Assembly: GCF_039614725.1 (NCBI RefSeq)
Contig: NZ_CP154859.1
Coordinates: forward strand, 2,232,001 to 2,296,000
Direction: 5' to 3'
Length of the DNA: 64,000 nucleotides
Origin: Thauera sp. JM12B12
GTDB lineage: Bacteria; Pseudomonadota; Gammaproteobacteria; Burkholderiales; Rhodocyclaceae
Of this stretch, positions 17,012 to 25,793 are shown piece by piece. Each line of letters begins with the position of its first letter. Position 1 is the stretch's first letter. The notes under the pieces are model-generated. The model worked only from the letters and a program-made list of their open reading frames with translations. It was not told where the DNA came from and did not search any database. The position numbers were made by a program, and so were the translations under genes.

Positions 17012-18598
17012 TCAGCCCAGCCGCGGCGGGCGGCGATCTGCCCACGGCGCGGCCCTCTCGAGCTGCGCGGCCAGTGCGATCAGGCGCGCCTCGCCACCAT
17101 AGGGCGCGGCGAACTGCACGCCGATCGGCAGGCCTTCCGCGCTCCAGTGCAGCGGCACCGACATCGCCGGCAGCCCGGTCATGTTGAACATCGAGGTGAA
17201 GGCCGAGGCCAGCACCGCCCGGCGCGCGAAGTTCTCGAAGGGCTGGTCGAGCGAGAGCTCGCCGAGCTTGGGCGGCAGCGCGGCCGTGGTCGGCGACAGG
17301 ATCAGGTCGTAGCGCGAGAACAGCTCATCGAACACGCGGCCACCCCGATCGAACACCGTGCGCGCGGCAAAGACCTGCTGCGCGGTGTAGGTCTTGGCCT
17401 TCTGCATGCTTTGCCAGTCGATCGGCTCGAACTCGTCCTCGCGCGCCTCGCGGCCGATCGCCTTCTCGCGCGCCTGTACGGTGTAGAGCATGCCGCTGGC
17501 GGTGACGACGCCCATGCTGCCCGCCATTTCGAGGAAGGGCAGCGCCGACAGGTCGATCGGCTCGACGTGGTGGCCGAGGCTGGTGCACAGCGTGGCCGCC
17601 TTGCTGGACGCCTCGATGCACTCCGCGTGCACACCGGCGCCGAACAGGTTGGTCTGGAACAGGCCGATCCTGAGTCCGCGCGGTGCCTGCTCGAGCGCCG
17701 CGAGCAGGTCGGCGGTGGGCGGTGCGGTGCGGGTGCCCGCCTCCGCGCCCTGGCTGAGCTGCATCAGCAGCGCGGTGTCACGCACGCTGCGGCTGATCAC
17801 GTTGTGCGCCGACAGGCCGAGCCAGCCTTCGAGCGACTTCGGCCCCATCGGGATGAGGCCGCGGCTGGGCTTGAGACCGAACAGGCCGCAGTGCGAAGCC
17901 GGGATGCGGATCGAGCCGCCGCCGTCGCTGGCATGGGCCGCCGGCAGCACGCCCGCGGCCACCGCCGCCGAGGCGCCGCCCGAGGATCCGCCGGAGCTGC
18001 GCTCCAGATCCCAGGGGTTGCGGGTGGCGCCGAACAGGCGCGATTCGGTGGAGGCGGTCTGGCCGAACTCGGGCGAGGCGAGCTTGGCGAAGATGTTGAG
18101 GCCCGCCGCCTGGTAGCGCTGCACCAGGGTGGAGTCGTGGTCGGCGACGGCGTCCTTGAAGAAGGCGCAGCCGTTGGTGGTGACCGTGCCTTTGAGGGCG
18201 ATGCCGAGGTCCTTGAGCGCGAAAGGCACGCCGGACAAGGCCGGGCGCGCCGCGCGCTCGGCCTGCCCGGCCGCATCCAGCGCCCGGGCGGACTCGCGGG
18301 CGAGATCGAAGTGCGGCACGGTGACCGCGTTGATCGCCGCGTAGGCCTCGGCGCGCACGATCGCCGCCTCGAGCACCTCGCTCGGCTTGACGTCGCCGCG
18401 GCGGATGCGCAGCGCGATCTCGGTCGCGTCCCACTGCTCGTACTCGGGCAGTGGCAGAGCCGCAGGCGTGGCGGCCGCAGCGGTACCCGCAGCACCAGCC
18501 GCTTTGGCCCCACCCAGACCCACAGCCGCCGCGCCACCGAGCGCTGCACCCGCCTTCAGGAAATCACGACGCCCCTGCTCCACCGCCCGTTCGCTCAT
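17012..18598 (-). CDS. Tat-exported amidase-signature hydrolase
   Basis: 528 residues. A twin-arginine signal (RRDFLKAGAALGG, residues 10-22) precedes a complete amidase-signature domain. The Ser-cisSer-Lys triad is visible: Lys about 129 (FALKDLG), Ser about 205 (SSGGSSGG) and nucleophile Ser about 229 (DGGGSIRIP). It would act in the periplasm, unlike the cytoplasmic CoA enzymes around it. An attractive inference is hydrolysis of an amide-conjugated growth substrate (for example an amino-acid-conjugated bile acid) before uptake, but the sequence does not prove the substrate. Confidence 0.85.
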   Translation of the reverse strand: MSERAVEQGRRDFLKAGAALGGAAAVGLGGAKAAGAAGTAAAATPAALPLPEYEQWDATEIALRIRRGDVKPSEVLEAAIVRAEAYAAINAVTVPHFDLARESARALDAAGQAERAARPALSGVPFALKDLGIALKGTVTTNGCAFFKDAVADHDSTLVQRYQAAGLNIFAKLASPEFGQTASTESRLFGATRNPWDLERSSGGSSGGASAAVAAGVLPAAHASDGGGSIRIPASHCGLFGLKPSRGLIPMGPKSLEGWLGLSAHNVISRSVRDTALLMQLSQGAEAGTRTAPPTADLLAALEQAPRGLRIGLFQTNLFGAGVHAECIEASSKAATLCTSLGHHVEPIDLSALPFLEMAGSMGVVTASGMLYTVQAREKAIGREAREDEFEPIDWQSMQKAKTYTAQQVFAARTVFDRGGRVFDELFSRYDLILSPTTAALPPKLGELSLDQPFENFARRAVLASAFTSMFNMTGLPAMSVPLHWSAEGLPIGVQFAAPYGGEARLIALAAQLERAAPWADRRPPRLG

Positions 18599-18599
18599 G

Positions 18600-19475
18600 T
18601 CAGGTTCCCCATACCTTCTGCGCAGGCACGGCCTGCTTCATCAGTTCATCGACCATGGCCCCGGCTTCCTGCACCGTCAGGCGCGCGCCCTTGTCCTTCT
18701 GCGGGCCGGTGCGCCAGCCGTCGCACACCGAGATGCGACCGCCCTGGCTCTCGAACACCTGGCCGGTGACGTGGGAGGACAGTTCGCTGCCCAGCCAGAC
18801 CACCAGCGGGGCCACGTTCTCCGCCGCCCAGGCGTCGAAGCCGGTCTCGGGCGCCTTGACCACGTCGGGCATCGCGCTCTCGGTCATCGAGGTGCGCGCG
18901 GCCGGGGCGAGCGCGTTGGCGGTGACGCCGTAGCGCGCCAGCTCGGCAGCCTGCACCAGGGTGAGCGCGGCGATGCCGCCCTTGGCCGCGGAGTAGTTCG
19001 ACTGCCCGACCGAGCCCTGCAGGCCGGCGCCGGAACTGGTGTTGATGATGCGCGCGGCGATCTTGTTGCCGGCCTTGGCCTGGTCGCGCCAGCGCTTGCC
19101 GAGGATGTTGGCGAGGCAGAAGTGGCCCTTCAGGTGCACCCGCATGACCTGGTCCCAGTCGTCTTCCGACAGGCTGATGAACATGCGGTCGCGCAGGATG
19201 CCGGCGTTGTTGACGACGACGTGCACCTCGCCGAAGGCCGCCACGGCGGCGTCGACGATCTGCTGCGCAGTCTCGATGCGGGTGATGTCGTCGGCGTTGG
19301 CGAGCGCCTTGCCGCCTGCCGCGGTGATCTCGGCCACGACGGCGTCGGCGGCCTCCTTGCGGATGTCGTTGACCACCACGTTGGCGCCCTCGGCTGCGAA
19401 GGCCAGCGCATAGGCGCGGCCCAGGCCGCCGCCGGCGCCGGTGATGATGACGGTGCGTCCTTCACAAATTCCCAT
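18600..19475 (-). CDS. SDR-family 3-hydroxyacyl-CoA/hydroxysteroid dehydrogenase, MFE2-like
   Basis: 291 residues. VIITGAGGGLGRAYAL, NNAGILRD, and the catalytic stretch TSSGAGLQGSVGQSNYSAAK resemble the dehydrogenase domain of multifunctional enzyme type 2 (HSD17B4) and its bacterial stand-alone homologues in steroid clusters. A 40-residue C-terminal extension follows the Rossmann core. Likely oxidises a 3-hydroxyacyl-CoA for the adjacent thiolase. Confidence 0.8.
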   Translation of the reverse strand: MGICEGRTVIITGAGGGLGRAYALAFAAEGANVVVNDIRKEAADAVVAEITAAGGKALANADDITRIETAQQIVDAAVAAFGEVHVVVNNAGILRDRMFISLSEDDWDQVMRVHLKGHFCLANILGKRWRDQAKAGNKIAARIINTSSGAGLQGSVGQSNYSAAKGGIAALTLVQAAELARYGVTANALAPAARTSMTESAMPDVVKAPETGFDAWAAENVAPLVVWLGSELSSHVTGQVFESQGGRISVCDGWRTGPQKDKGARLTVQEAGAMVDELMKQAVPAQKVWGT

Positions 19476-19489
19476 GTCGATCCCTTCTC

Positions 19490-20659
19490 TTACAGCCGTT
19501 CAATGATGGTGACGTTGGCCTGGCCGCCGCCTTCGCACATGGTCTGCAGGCCATAGCGGCCGCCGCTGCGTTCCAGCTCGTGCAGCAGCGCGGTCATCAG
19601 GCGGGCGCCGGTGGCGCCGAGCGGATGACCGAGCGCGATCGCGCCGCCGTTGGGGTTCATGCGCGCGGGGTCGTAGTCGAGTTCCTTCTGCCAGGCCATG
19701 ACGACCGAGGCGAAGGCCTCGTTGATCTCGACCACGTCGATGTCGCTCATGCGCATGCCGGCCTTCTTGAGCGCGGCGCGGGTGGCCGGGATCGGCGCGG
19801 TGAGGTGCCAGATCGGGTCGTCGCCCATCACCGACAGGTGGTGGATGCGCGCGCGCGGCGTCAGCTTGTAGCGCTTGAGCGCGGCCTCCGACACCACCAG
19901 CAGCGCGGCCGAGGCGTCGCAGGTCTGGCTCGACACCGCGGCGGTGATCGACGGGTACTCGGGGCCGACCGGTTCCAGCTCGGCCATCTTCTCGAGCGTG
20001 GACACGCGCGGCGTCTCGTCCTTCGTCACGCCCTCCAGGCCGACGATCTCGCGCTCGAAACGGCCTTCGGCGATCGCGGCCAGCGCGCGGCGGTGGCTCT
20101 CGAGCGCATAGACCTCCATGTCGCGGCGGCTGCACTGCCAGTGGTCGGCGATGCGCTGCGCGGAATAGAACTGGTTCACCGGCTGGTCGCCGAAGCGCGC
20201 CTTCCAGCCCTTGCTGCCCGAGAACGGGTCGGGAAAGCCGAGCGGCTGACCGGCGAGCATGGCCGACGAGATCGGGATCTGCGTCATGGTCTGCACGCCG
20301 CCCACCGCGACCACGTCCTGCGTGCCGCTCATCACCGCCTGGGCGGCGAAGTGCACCGCCTGCTGCGAGGAGCCGCACTGGCGGTCCACCGTGGTGCCGG
20401 GCACGTTCAGCGGCAGGCCGGCGGCCAGCCAGGCGGTGCGCGCGATGTCGCCGGCCTGCGAGCCGATGGTGTCGACGCAGCCGAAGATCACGTCGTCGTA
20501 TTCATCGGCGGGAATGGCGTTGCGCTCGACCAGCGCCTTGAGGACATGCGCACCGAGGTCGATCGCATGCACGTGGGACAGACCGCCCTTGCGCTTGCCG
20601 GTGGGGCTGCGCAGGGCATCGACGATGTAGGCTTGATTGGAGGCTTGCGCCATCTTCAT
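19490..20659 (-). CDS. Thiolase (acetyl-CoA C-acyltransferase)
   Basis: 389 residues from ATG 20659, which overlaps the upstream dehydrogenase stop (ATGA); an ATG at 20653 is also possible. Catalytic Cys about 95 (DRQCGSSQQ), NEAFA, His in GHPLGATGAR and Cys in CEGGGQANV. A steroid-type degradative thiolase similar in build to FadA5/FadA6 proteins. Works with the SDR downstream and the paired dehydrogenases upstream. Confidence 0.9.
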   Translation of the reverse strand: MKMAQASNQAYIVDALRSPTGKRKGGLSHVHAIDLGAHVLKALVERNAIPADEYDDVIFGCVDTIGSQAGDIARTAWLAAGLPLNVPGTTVDRQCGSSQQAVHFAAQAVMSGTQDVVAVGGVQTMTQIPISSAMLAGQPLGFPDPFSGSKGWKARFGDQPVNQFYSAQRIADHWQCSRRDMEVYALESHRRALAAIAEGRFEREIVGLEGVTKDETPRVSTLEKMAELEPVGPEYPSITAAVSSQTCDASAALLVVSEAALKRYKLTPRARIHHLSVMGDDPIWHLTAPIPATRAALKKAGMRMSDIDVVEINEAFASVVMAWQKELDYDPARMNPNGGAIALGHPLGATGARLMTALLHELERSGGRYGLQTMCEGGGQANVTIIERL

Positions 20660-21714
20660 TCCTCGAAAGTTTGGCCGGGGCCGAGGGCCGCGCCCTCGAC
20701 CAGGATGGCGTTGGCGACGCGCGCCTTGTGGAAACCGCGGTCGCCCCAGGACGCATCGAGCGCCCAGGCGCGCTTCATGAACATCTGCAGATCGACTTCC
20801 CAGGTGTAGCCCATCGCGCCGTGCACCTGGATGCCGTGACGTGCGGCCAGCCAGGCGGCCTCGCCGCAGGCGAGCTTGGCGTGCGAGACGCGCGCATCGG
20901 CACCGGCCTCGCCGTGGGCGAGCGCGTAGGCTGCGCGGTACAGCACCGGCTTGGCGAACTCGATCTTGGTGGCGACGTCGGCCAGATGGTGCTTGACCGC
21001 CTGGAAGCTGCCGATCGGCTTGCCGAACTGCTTGCGCTGGGCGACGTAGTCGACCGACAGGTCCAGCATGCGCTGCGCCAGGCCGAGCAGCTGGCCGGCG
21101 GCCGACAGCACGCCGCGGTTGAGCGTCTGCGCCCACAGCGCACGGCCGGTCTCGCCGTCGGCGATCAGGGTGGCGGTGGCCGGCGTCCAGCGCACGCGCG
21201 CCAGGCGGCGCGACAGGTCGATGCTGGGGTTGGCCTCGACCTCGACCTGCTCGCGCGGTACGGCATGCACCGCGTCGCCGTCGGCGAGCAGCAGCAGGTT
21301 GGCCGGGTTGGCGTCGGCCACCAGCGGGTTGACCGGATGGCCGACCGCGATGCGGATGCTGCCCTCGGCGATGCGGGCGAGCCATTCCTCGCGCGACGCG
21401 GTGCCGGCAGGCAGCGCGGTGATGAGGCCGGCGGCGACGTAGGCGGCATCCGCAAGCGAATCCGGCAGCGCGTAGTAGCCGAGTTCCTGCGTCATCAGCG
21501 CCCAGGCGACGTCGTCCATGCCCAGGCCGCCGCAGTCCTCCGGTACCGACAGCGCGGTCAGGCCCTGCTCGGCGATGTTCTTGCGCAGCTCGGGCGAGCG
21601 CCCGGTGTCGGTGTCCCAGATCTCGCGCAGCCGCTCGGGGGCGGCCTCGGTCATCAGGAAGCGGCTCACCGCCTCGCGGAAGGTGAGCTGGTCGTCGGTG
21701 AAGGTGAAGTCCAT
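20656..21714 (-). CDS. Acyl-CoA dehydrogenase, beta-type subunit
   Basis: 352 residues from ATG 21714. QFGKPIGSFQAVKHHLAD and the C-terminal VHGAMGYTWEVDLQMFMKR, with the TWE glutamate, identify the smaller partner of a heteromeric FadE. The central region is divergent. Immediately follows the alpha-type gene (21728-22897), so the two probably form an alpha2beta2 enzyme for a bulky ring-derived CoA thioester. Confidence 0.88.
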   Translation of the reverse strand: MDFTFTDDQLTFREAVSRFLMTEAAPERLREIWDTDTGRSPELRKNIAEQGLTALSVPEDCGGLGMDDVAWALMTQELGYYALPDSLADAAYVAAGLITALPAGTASREEWLARIAEGSIRIAVGHPVNPLVADANPANLLLLADGDAVHAVPREQVEVEANPSIDLSRRLARVRWTPATATLIADGETGRALWAQTLNRGVLSAAGQLLGLAQRMLDLSVDYVAQRKQFGKPIGSFQAVKHHLADVATKIEFAKPVLYRAAYALAHGEAGADARVSHAKLACGEAAWLAARHGIQVHGAMGYTWEVDLQMFMKRAWALDASWGDRGFHKARVANAILVEGAALGPGQTFEE

Positions 21715-21727
21715 GGCGGCCCCTTCC

Positions 21728-22897
21728 TTATTTCGGCAGGCCGAGCATGCGCTCGGCGATGATGTTGCGCTGGATCTCGTTGGTGCCGGCGTAGATCGGC
21801 CCGGCCTGGGCGAACAGGAAGCCATCCAGCCAGCGCGCGGCCTCGACCGCCTCCGGGGCGTCGCCGGTGAGCTCGGCGAAGGGGCCGAGGATGCGCATCG
21901 CGGTCTCGTGCATCTTCAGGTCGAGCTCGGACCAGTAGATCTTGTTGGTGCTGGCCTCGGCGCCGATGCGGGCGCCCTTCGCCAGGCGGCCGACGGTGTG
22001 GTAGGCCGACAGCGCGTAGGCCTCGGTGCCGGTCCAGGCCTCGATGACGGCGTCGCGGATGCTCGGGTCGCGGTCGGCCACCTCGCGGTTCGCCTTGTAG
22101 AGCTCGACCAGCTTGCGCGCGGTGTATTGGAAGCGCGCCGGCGAGCGCAGCAGCAGGCCGCGCTCGAAGCCGGCGGTGGCCATCGCCACATGCCAGCCCT
22201 GGCCCTCGTCACCGATGCGGTTCTCCACCGGCACCTTGACGTCGTCGAAGAAGATCTCGGCGAAGGCCTGCTTGCCGTTGAGCGCCTGGATCGGGCGGAT
22301 GGTCACGCCGGGCGCGTCCAGCGGCACCGCGAGGTAGGACAGGCCGTGGTGGCGGCTCGAGCCTGGGTCGCTGCGGAACAGGCCGAACAGCCAGTCGGCG
22401 AAGCTCGCCCGCGTCGACCAGGTCTTCTGGCCATTGACCACGTAATGCGTGCCGTCGGCCGACAGGATGGCCTTGCTGGTGATCGCCGCCATGTCGGAGC
22501 CGGCATTGGGTTCGGACCAGCCCTGCGCCCACATGTCCTCGCTCGAGGCCATGCGCGGCAGGAAGCGCGCCTTCTGCGCCTCGGTGCCGAACTCGATCAG
22601 CGTCGGGCCGAGCAGCAGCTGGCCGTTCTGGTTCACCCGCATCGGCGCGCCAGCGCCGTAGTACTCCTCTTCGAAAATCAGCCATTCGATGAGGTCGCAG
22701 CCGCGGCCACCCAGGGCTTCGGGCCAGATCACCATCGACAGGCGCGCGTCGAACAGCTTGCGCTCCCATTCGCGGTGCTGCTCGAAGCCCTCGCGGGTGT
22801 CGTAGCTGGCCAGCGGCTCGCGCGGCAGGTTGGCCGCGAGCCAGGCGCGCACTTCCTCGCGGAAGGCTTTCTGCCGGGGGGTGTAGGCGAGATCCAT
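21728..22897 (-). CDS. Acyl-CoA dehydrogenase, alpha-type subunit
   Basis: 389 residues from ATG 22897. GWSEPNAGSDMAA, GQKTWSTRASFADWLFGL and the C-terminal IYAGTNEIQRNIIAERMLG are the standard FadE signatures with the conserved TNE glutamate. Paired with the beta-type gene downstream. This second alpha/beta pair duplicates the architecture at 7.5-9.8 kb, implying two distinct dehydrogenation steps. Confidence 0.9.
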   Translation of the reverse strand: MDLAYTPRQKAFREEVRAWLAANLPREPLASYDTREGFEQHREWERKLFDARLSMVIWPEALGGRGCDLIEWLIFEEEYYGAGAPMRVNQNGQLLLGPTLIEFGTEAQKARFLPRMASSEDMWAQGWSEPNAGSDMAAITSKAILSADGTHYVVNGQKTWSTRASFADWLFGLFRSDPGSSRHHGLSYLAVPLDAPGVTIRPIQALNGKQAFAEIFFDDVKVPVENRIGDEGQGWHVAMATAGFERGLLLRSPARFQYTARKLVELYKANREVADRDPSIRDAVIEAWTGTEAYALSAYHTVGRLAKGARIGAEASTNKIYWSELDLKMHETAMRILGPFAELTGDAPEAVEAARWLDGFLFAQAGPIYAGTNEIQRNIIAERMLGLPK

Positions 22898-22904
22898 GGT
22901 GTCC

Positions 22905-23657
22905 TCAGAACTTGGCTTCGCGTTTCTCGACAAAGGCGCGGCGGGTTTCCGCCGAGTCGGGGCTGGTGTAGGCCTGCAGCGTGAAGCCCTGCTCCCAGCG
23001 GTACTTGTCTTCCAAGTTGCCGTCCTCGATGCCGTTGAGCGCCTCCTTGGCGATGCGGATCATGGCCGGGCTCTTCTCGGCGATCTTGCGGGCGATCTCG
23101 AGCGCCGCGCCGCGCAGCTCGGCCTTGGTCACGACGCGCTCGATGAAGCCGTAGCGCTCGGCTTCCCTGGCGCCGATCTTCTCGCCGGTGAAGAACAGGT
23201 AGCGCACCTTCTGCACCGGAAACAGGCGCTGCAGGTGGGCGCCGCCGCCCATGGCGCCGCGATCGACCTCGGGCAGCGCGAAGGTCGCGCAGTCGGAGGC
23301 GACCACGATGTCGGCCGCGCCGGTGATTCCGATGCCGCCGCCGAGCACGAAGCCGTGCACCGCGACGATGACCGGCACCGGGTTGCGGTGCACCGCCTTG
23401 AAGGTGGCGTAGTTGCCGCCGTTGACCGCGACGATGCGCTCGGGATGGGCGTCGAGTTCCTTGATGTCGACGCCGGCGCAGAAGCCGCGGCCTTCGGCGC
23501 GGATCACGATCACGCGCACTTCGGGGTCGTGGCCGAGTTCGTCGATGCGGTGCGCGAGCGCGAGCCACTCGCTGCTGTCGAGCGCATTGACCGGCGGTTT
23601 GTTGATGACGAGTTCGGCAATGCCGCCGTCGATCGTTGTCTGGAAGGCCTGGCTCAC
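22905..23657 (-). CDS. Crotonase-family protein, EchA20-like ring hydrolase candidate
   Basis: 250 residues of the enoyl-CoA hydratase/isomerase superfamily: oxyanion-hole segment GRGFCAGVDIKEL and VLGGGIGITGAADIVVA, then DRGAMGGGAHLQRLFP. EchA20 of mycobacterial cholesterol degradation opens the last steroid ring together with IpdAB. The presence of IpdA/IpdB and IpdC-like genes just upstream makes this the best EchA20 counterpart, though the other crotonase (24860-25771) cannot be ruled out. Confidence 0.75.
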   Translation of the reverse strand: MSQAFQTTIDGGIAELVINKPPVNALDSSEWLALAHRIDELGHDPEVRVIVIRAEGRGFCAGVDIKELDAHPERIVAVNGGNYATFKAVHRNPVPVIVAVHGFVLGGGIGITGAADIVVASDCATFALPEVDRGAMGGGAHLQRLFPVQKVRYLFFTGEKIGAREAERYGFIERVVTKAELRGAALEIARKIAEKSPAMIRIAKEALNGIEDGNLEDKYRWEQGFTLQAYTSPDSAETRRAFVEKREAKF

Positions 23658-23720
23658 GTTATCGGGCTCCGTTGGGTCTCTTGTCGGGTCTGGGGTTGCG
23701 TTGGGGCTCGGGCTGCGCGC

Positions 23721-24863
23721 TCAGGCGACGGCCGCGGTCTCTTTGCAGGGTTCGGTGCCGCGCCCGTCGTCGAGGCGGGCGTACAGCGCGGCGAGGCAGG
23801 CCTCGGCTTCGGCGGCGATGCCGTGGATGACGTCCTCGCAGCTCTCGAGCTTGCCGATCGCCGCCGCCACCTGGCCACTGGGCAGGATGCCCTCGTCGGG
23901 GAAGCCGTCCACCATCGAGCGCTGCAGCAGCACCGGCTGGTTGGCCGACATCACCGTCTGCGACACCGCGCCGGGATCTTCCTTGAGTGCCTGGCGGAAC
24001 ACGCCGAGCATGTGGCCGAGGCTCATGCCGGTCTGCTGCTTCCAGTGCCAGGCGCTCTTGAGCGCGATCATCAGGCGTCCCATCGGGCTGGCGCCCTCGA
24101 GCTTGTTGATGAAGGGGTTCTCGATCATGCGGTGGCGCATGCCATCGACCGCCAGCGTGACGCGCACCTTCTGCGGGTCGTCGACCTTGACGTAACGGTC
24201 GAGCGTGGCCGGCGGCGTCGGCGAGTCGGTGGTCATCAGGAAGCGCGTGCCCATGGCGATGCCCGCCGCACCAGCGGCCAGCGCCGCGGCCAGGCCGCGC
24301 CCGGTGGAGTAGCCACCGGCGGCGATCACCGGCACCTTCACCGCCGCCAGCACCTGCGGCAGCAGGATGGTGGTGGGCACGCCGCCGGTGTGGCCGCCGC
24401 CCTCGCCGCCCTGGATGGTGATCATGTCGGCGCCGAGCTCGACCGCCTTCACCGCGTGCTTCAACGCGCCCACGGTGGGGATGCACAGCACGCCGGCTTC
24501 CTTGAAGCGGGCGATGGTCTTCTTGTCCGGCCCGCGGCCGTAGCTCACGGCACGCAGCTTGTACTGGATCGCCAGGTCGACGCACTGCGCGGCGTTCTCC
24601 TGGAACATGTGGAAGTTGAGGCCGAAGTTGCTGCCACCGGTGGCGGCGATGACCTTCTGGATCTCGCCCTCGATCTTGTCGGCGTCGATGGTGGCGCCGG
24701 CCAGGAAGCCGAAGCCGCCCGCCTTGGTGGTGGCGATGACCAGGTTGGCATCGGCCACCCAGCCCATCGCGGTCTGGATGATGGGGTAGCGGCAGCCGAG
24801 GCGCTCGGTGAGCGGCGTGCGCAGCAGCGCGGAGAAATCGGGATTCATGGCGGAGTGACTCAT
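23721..24863 (-). CDS. ipdC: IpdC-like nitronate-monooxygenase-family reductase
   Basis: 380 residues, FMN TIM barrel: YPIIQTAMGWVADANLV, GGEGGGHTGG, VIAAGGYSTGRGLAAALA and GAAGIAMGTRFLMT. In steroid catabolism IpdC is a family member that acts on a C/D-ring CoA intermediate and is encoded next to echA20 and ipdAB, the same set seen here. Named by neighbourhood plus family; the classic nitronate substrate is unlikely. Its start overlaps the upstream crotonase gene (ATGA). Confidence 0.75.
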   Translation of the reverse strand: MSHSAMNPDFSALLRTPLTERLGCRYPIIQTAMGWVADANLVIATTKAGGFGFLAGATIDADKIEGEIQKVIAATGGSNFGLNFHMFQENAAQCVDLAIQYKLRAVSYGRGPDKKTIARFKEAGVLCIPTVGALKHAVKAVELGADMITIQGGEGGGHTGGVPTTILLPQVLAAVKVPVIAAGGYSTGRGLAAALAAGAAGIAMGTRFLMTTDSPTPPATLDRYVKVDDPQKVRVTLAVDGMRHRMIENPFINKLEGASPMGRLMIALKSAWHWKQQTGMSLGHMLGVFRQALKEDPGAVSQTVMSANQPVLLQRSMVDGFPDEGILPSGQVAAAIGKLESCEDVIHGIAAEAEACLAALYARLDDGRGTEPCKETAAVA

Positions 24864-25771
24864 GCCTTGCGCTCGCCGGCGGCCTGCTTGTTGGCGCTGG
24901 CCATGGCTTTCGCGTCATAGCCGCCGAGCTTGTCGCCCGACAGCAGTTCGTTGTGGGTGTGGGCGAAGTGATGCCAGGCGAACACCGCATCCATCGCGGT
25001 GCGCTTGCCCTGCAGGTCCTCGACGTGGTTGATCGCCTGCTTGGTCAGCGCCAGGCCCATGCGCGGCTGCTTGGCGATGCGCGCGGCGAGCGCGTAGGTC
25101 TCGGCCTCGAGCTGTTCGCGTGCCACCACCCGGTTGACCATGCCCATCTGGTACGCGCGCTCGGCCCCCATGCGGTCGCCGGTCATGAGGAATTCCTTGG
25201 CGATGCGCGGGTTGAGCTCGTAGGGGTGGGCGAAGTACTCCACGCCCGGGATGCCCATGCGCACGACCGGGTCCTGGAAGAAGGCGTCGTCGCTGGCGAC
25301 GATCAGGTCGCACACCCAGGCCAGCATCAGCCCGCCGGCGACGCAGGCGCCCTGCACCATGGCGACGGTCGGCTTGGGCAGGTCGCGCCAGCGCCGGCAC
25401 ATGTTCAGGTACACCTCCTGCTCGCGCACGTAGAGGTACTCGCCGCCCGGCTTGTTGGTGTGGTCCCACCACAGGTGCACGCGGTCGAAGGGCTTGTTGA
25501 TGTCGCGCCCCGGCGTACCGATGTCGTGGCCGGCGGAAAAATGCTTGCCGTCGCCGCGCAGCACGATGACCTTCACGGCGTCGTCATCCACCGCACGGCG
25601 GAAGGCGGCGTCCAGCGCATAGGTCATCTGCGAGTTCTGCGCGTTGTTGAACTCGGTACGGCTCATCGTCACCGTGGCGATGCCGTCGGCCACGGCGTAG
25701 TGCACCGGGCTGTCGGTCTCGTACACCGCGTTGTCGGGGCGGGTGACGAAGTTCTGGTCGGGGGCGCTCAT
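24860..25771 (-). CDS. Enoyl-CoA hydratase/isomerase-family protein
   Basis: 303 residues from ATG 25771. Crotonase motifs: GKHFSAGHDIG, VQGACVAGGLMLAWVCDLIVA and GIPGVEYFAHP. It is longer than the EchA20-like protein and carries an extra N-terminal 30 residues plus an insert rich in aromatic residues (HLWWDHTNKPGGEYLYVRE), which suggests an unusual acyl pocket. Lies between ipdB-like and ipdC-like genes with tight spacing. Confidence 0.8.
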   Translation of the reverse strand: MSAPDQNFVTRPDNAVYETDSPVHYAVADGIATVTMSRTEFNNAQNSQMTYALDAAFRRAVDDDAVKVIVLRGDGKHFSAGHDIGTPGRDINKPFDRVHLWWDHTNKPGGEYLYVREQEVYLNMCRRWRDLPKPTVAMVQGACVAGGLMLAWVCDLIVASDDAFFQDPVVRMGIPGVEYFAHPYELNPRIAKEFLMTGDRMGAERAYQMGMVNRVVAREQLEAETYALAARIAKQPRMGLALTKQAINHVEDLQGKRTAMDAVFAWHHFAHTHNELLSGDKLGGYDAKAMASANKQAAGERKA

Positions 25772-25793
25772 CTCTGCTTCTTCCTTTGCGGCC

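Noticed and set aside
16145..18769. An 874-codon open frame on the plus strand across two SDR genes and the amidase
   Set aside because: It is antisense to well-supported genes, rich in Arg, His, Ala and Gly with no recognisable domain, and is expected by chance at this GC content. Similar long antisense frames at 22896-24920, 32332-34293, 40333-42708, 51911-55174 and 55911-58040 were dismissed for the same reason.
6406..24863. The two nitronate-monooxygenase-like genes as true nitronate detoxifying enzymes
   Set aside because: Both are embedded in CoA-thioester operons; the family includes IpdC-type enzymes acting on steroid intermediates, which fits better.
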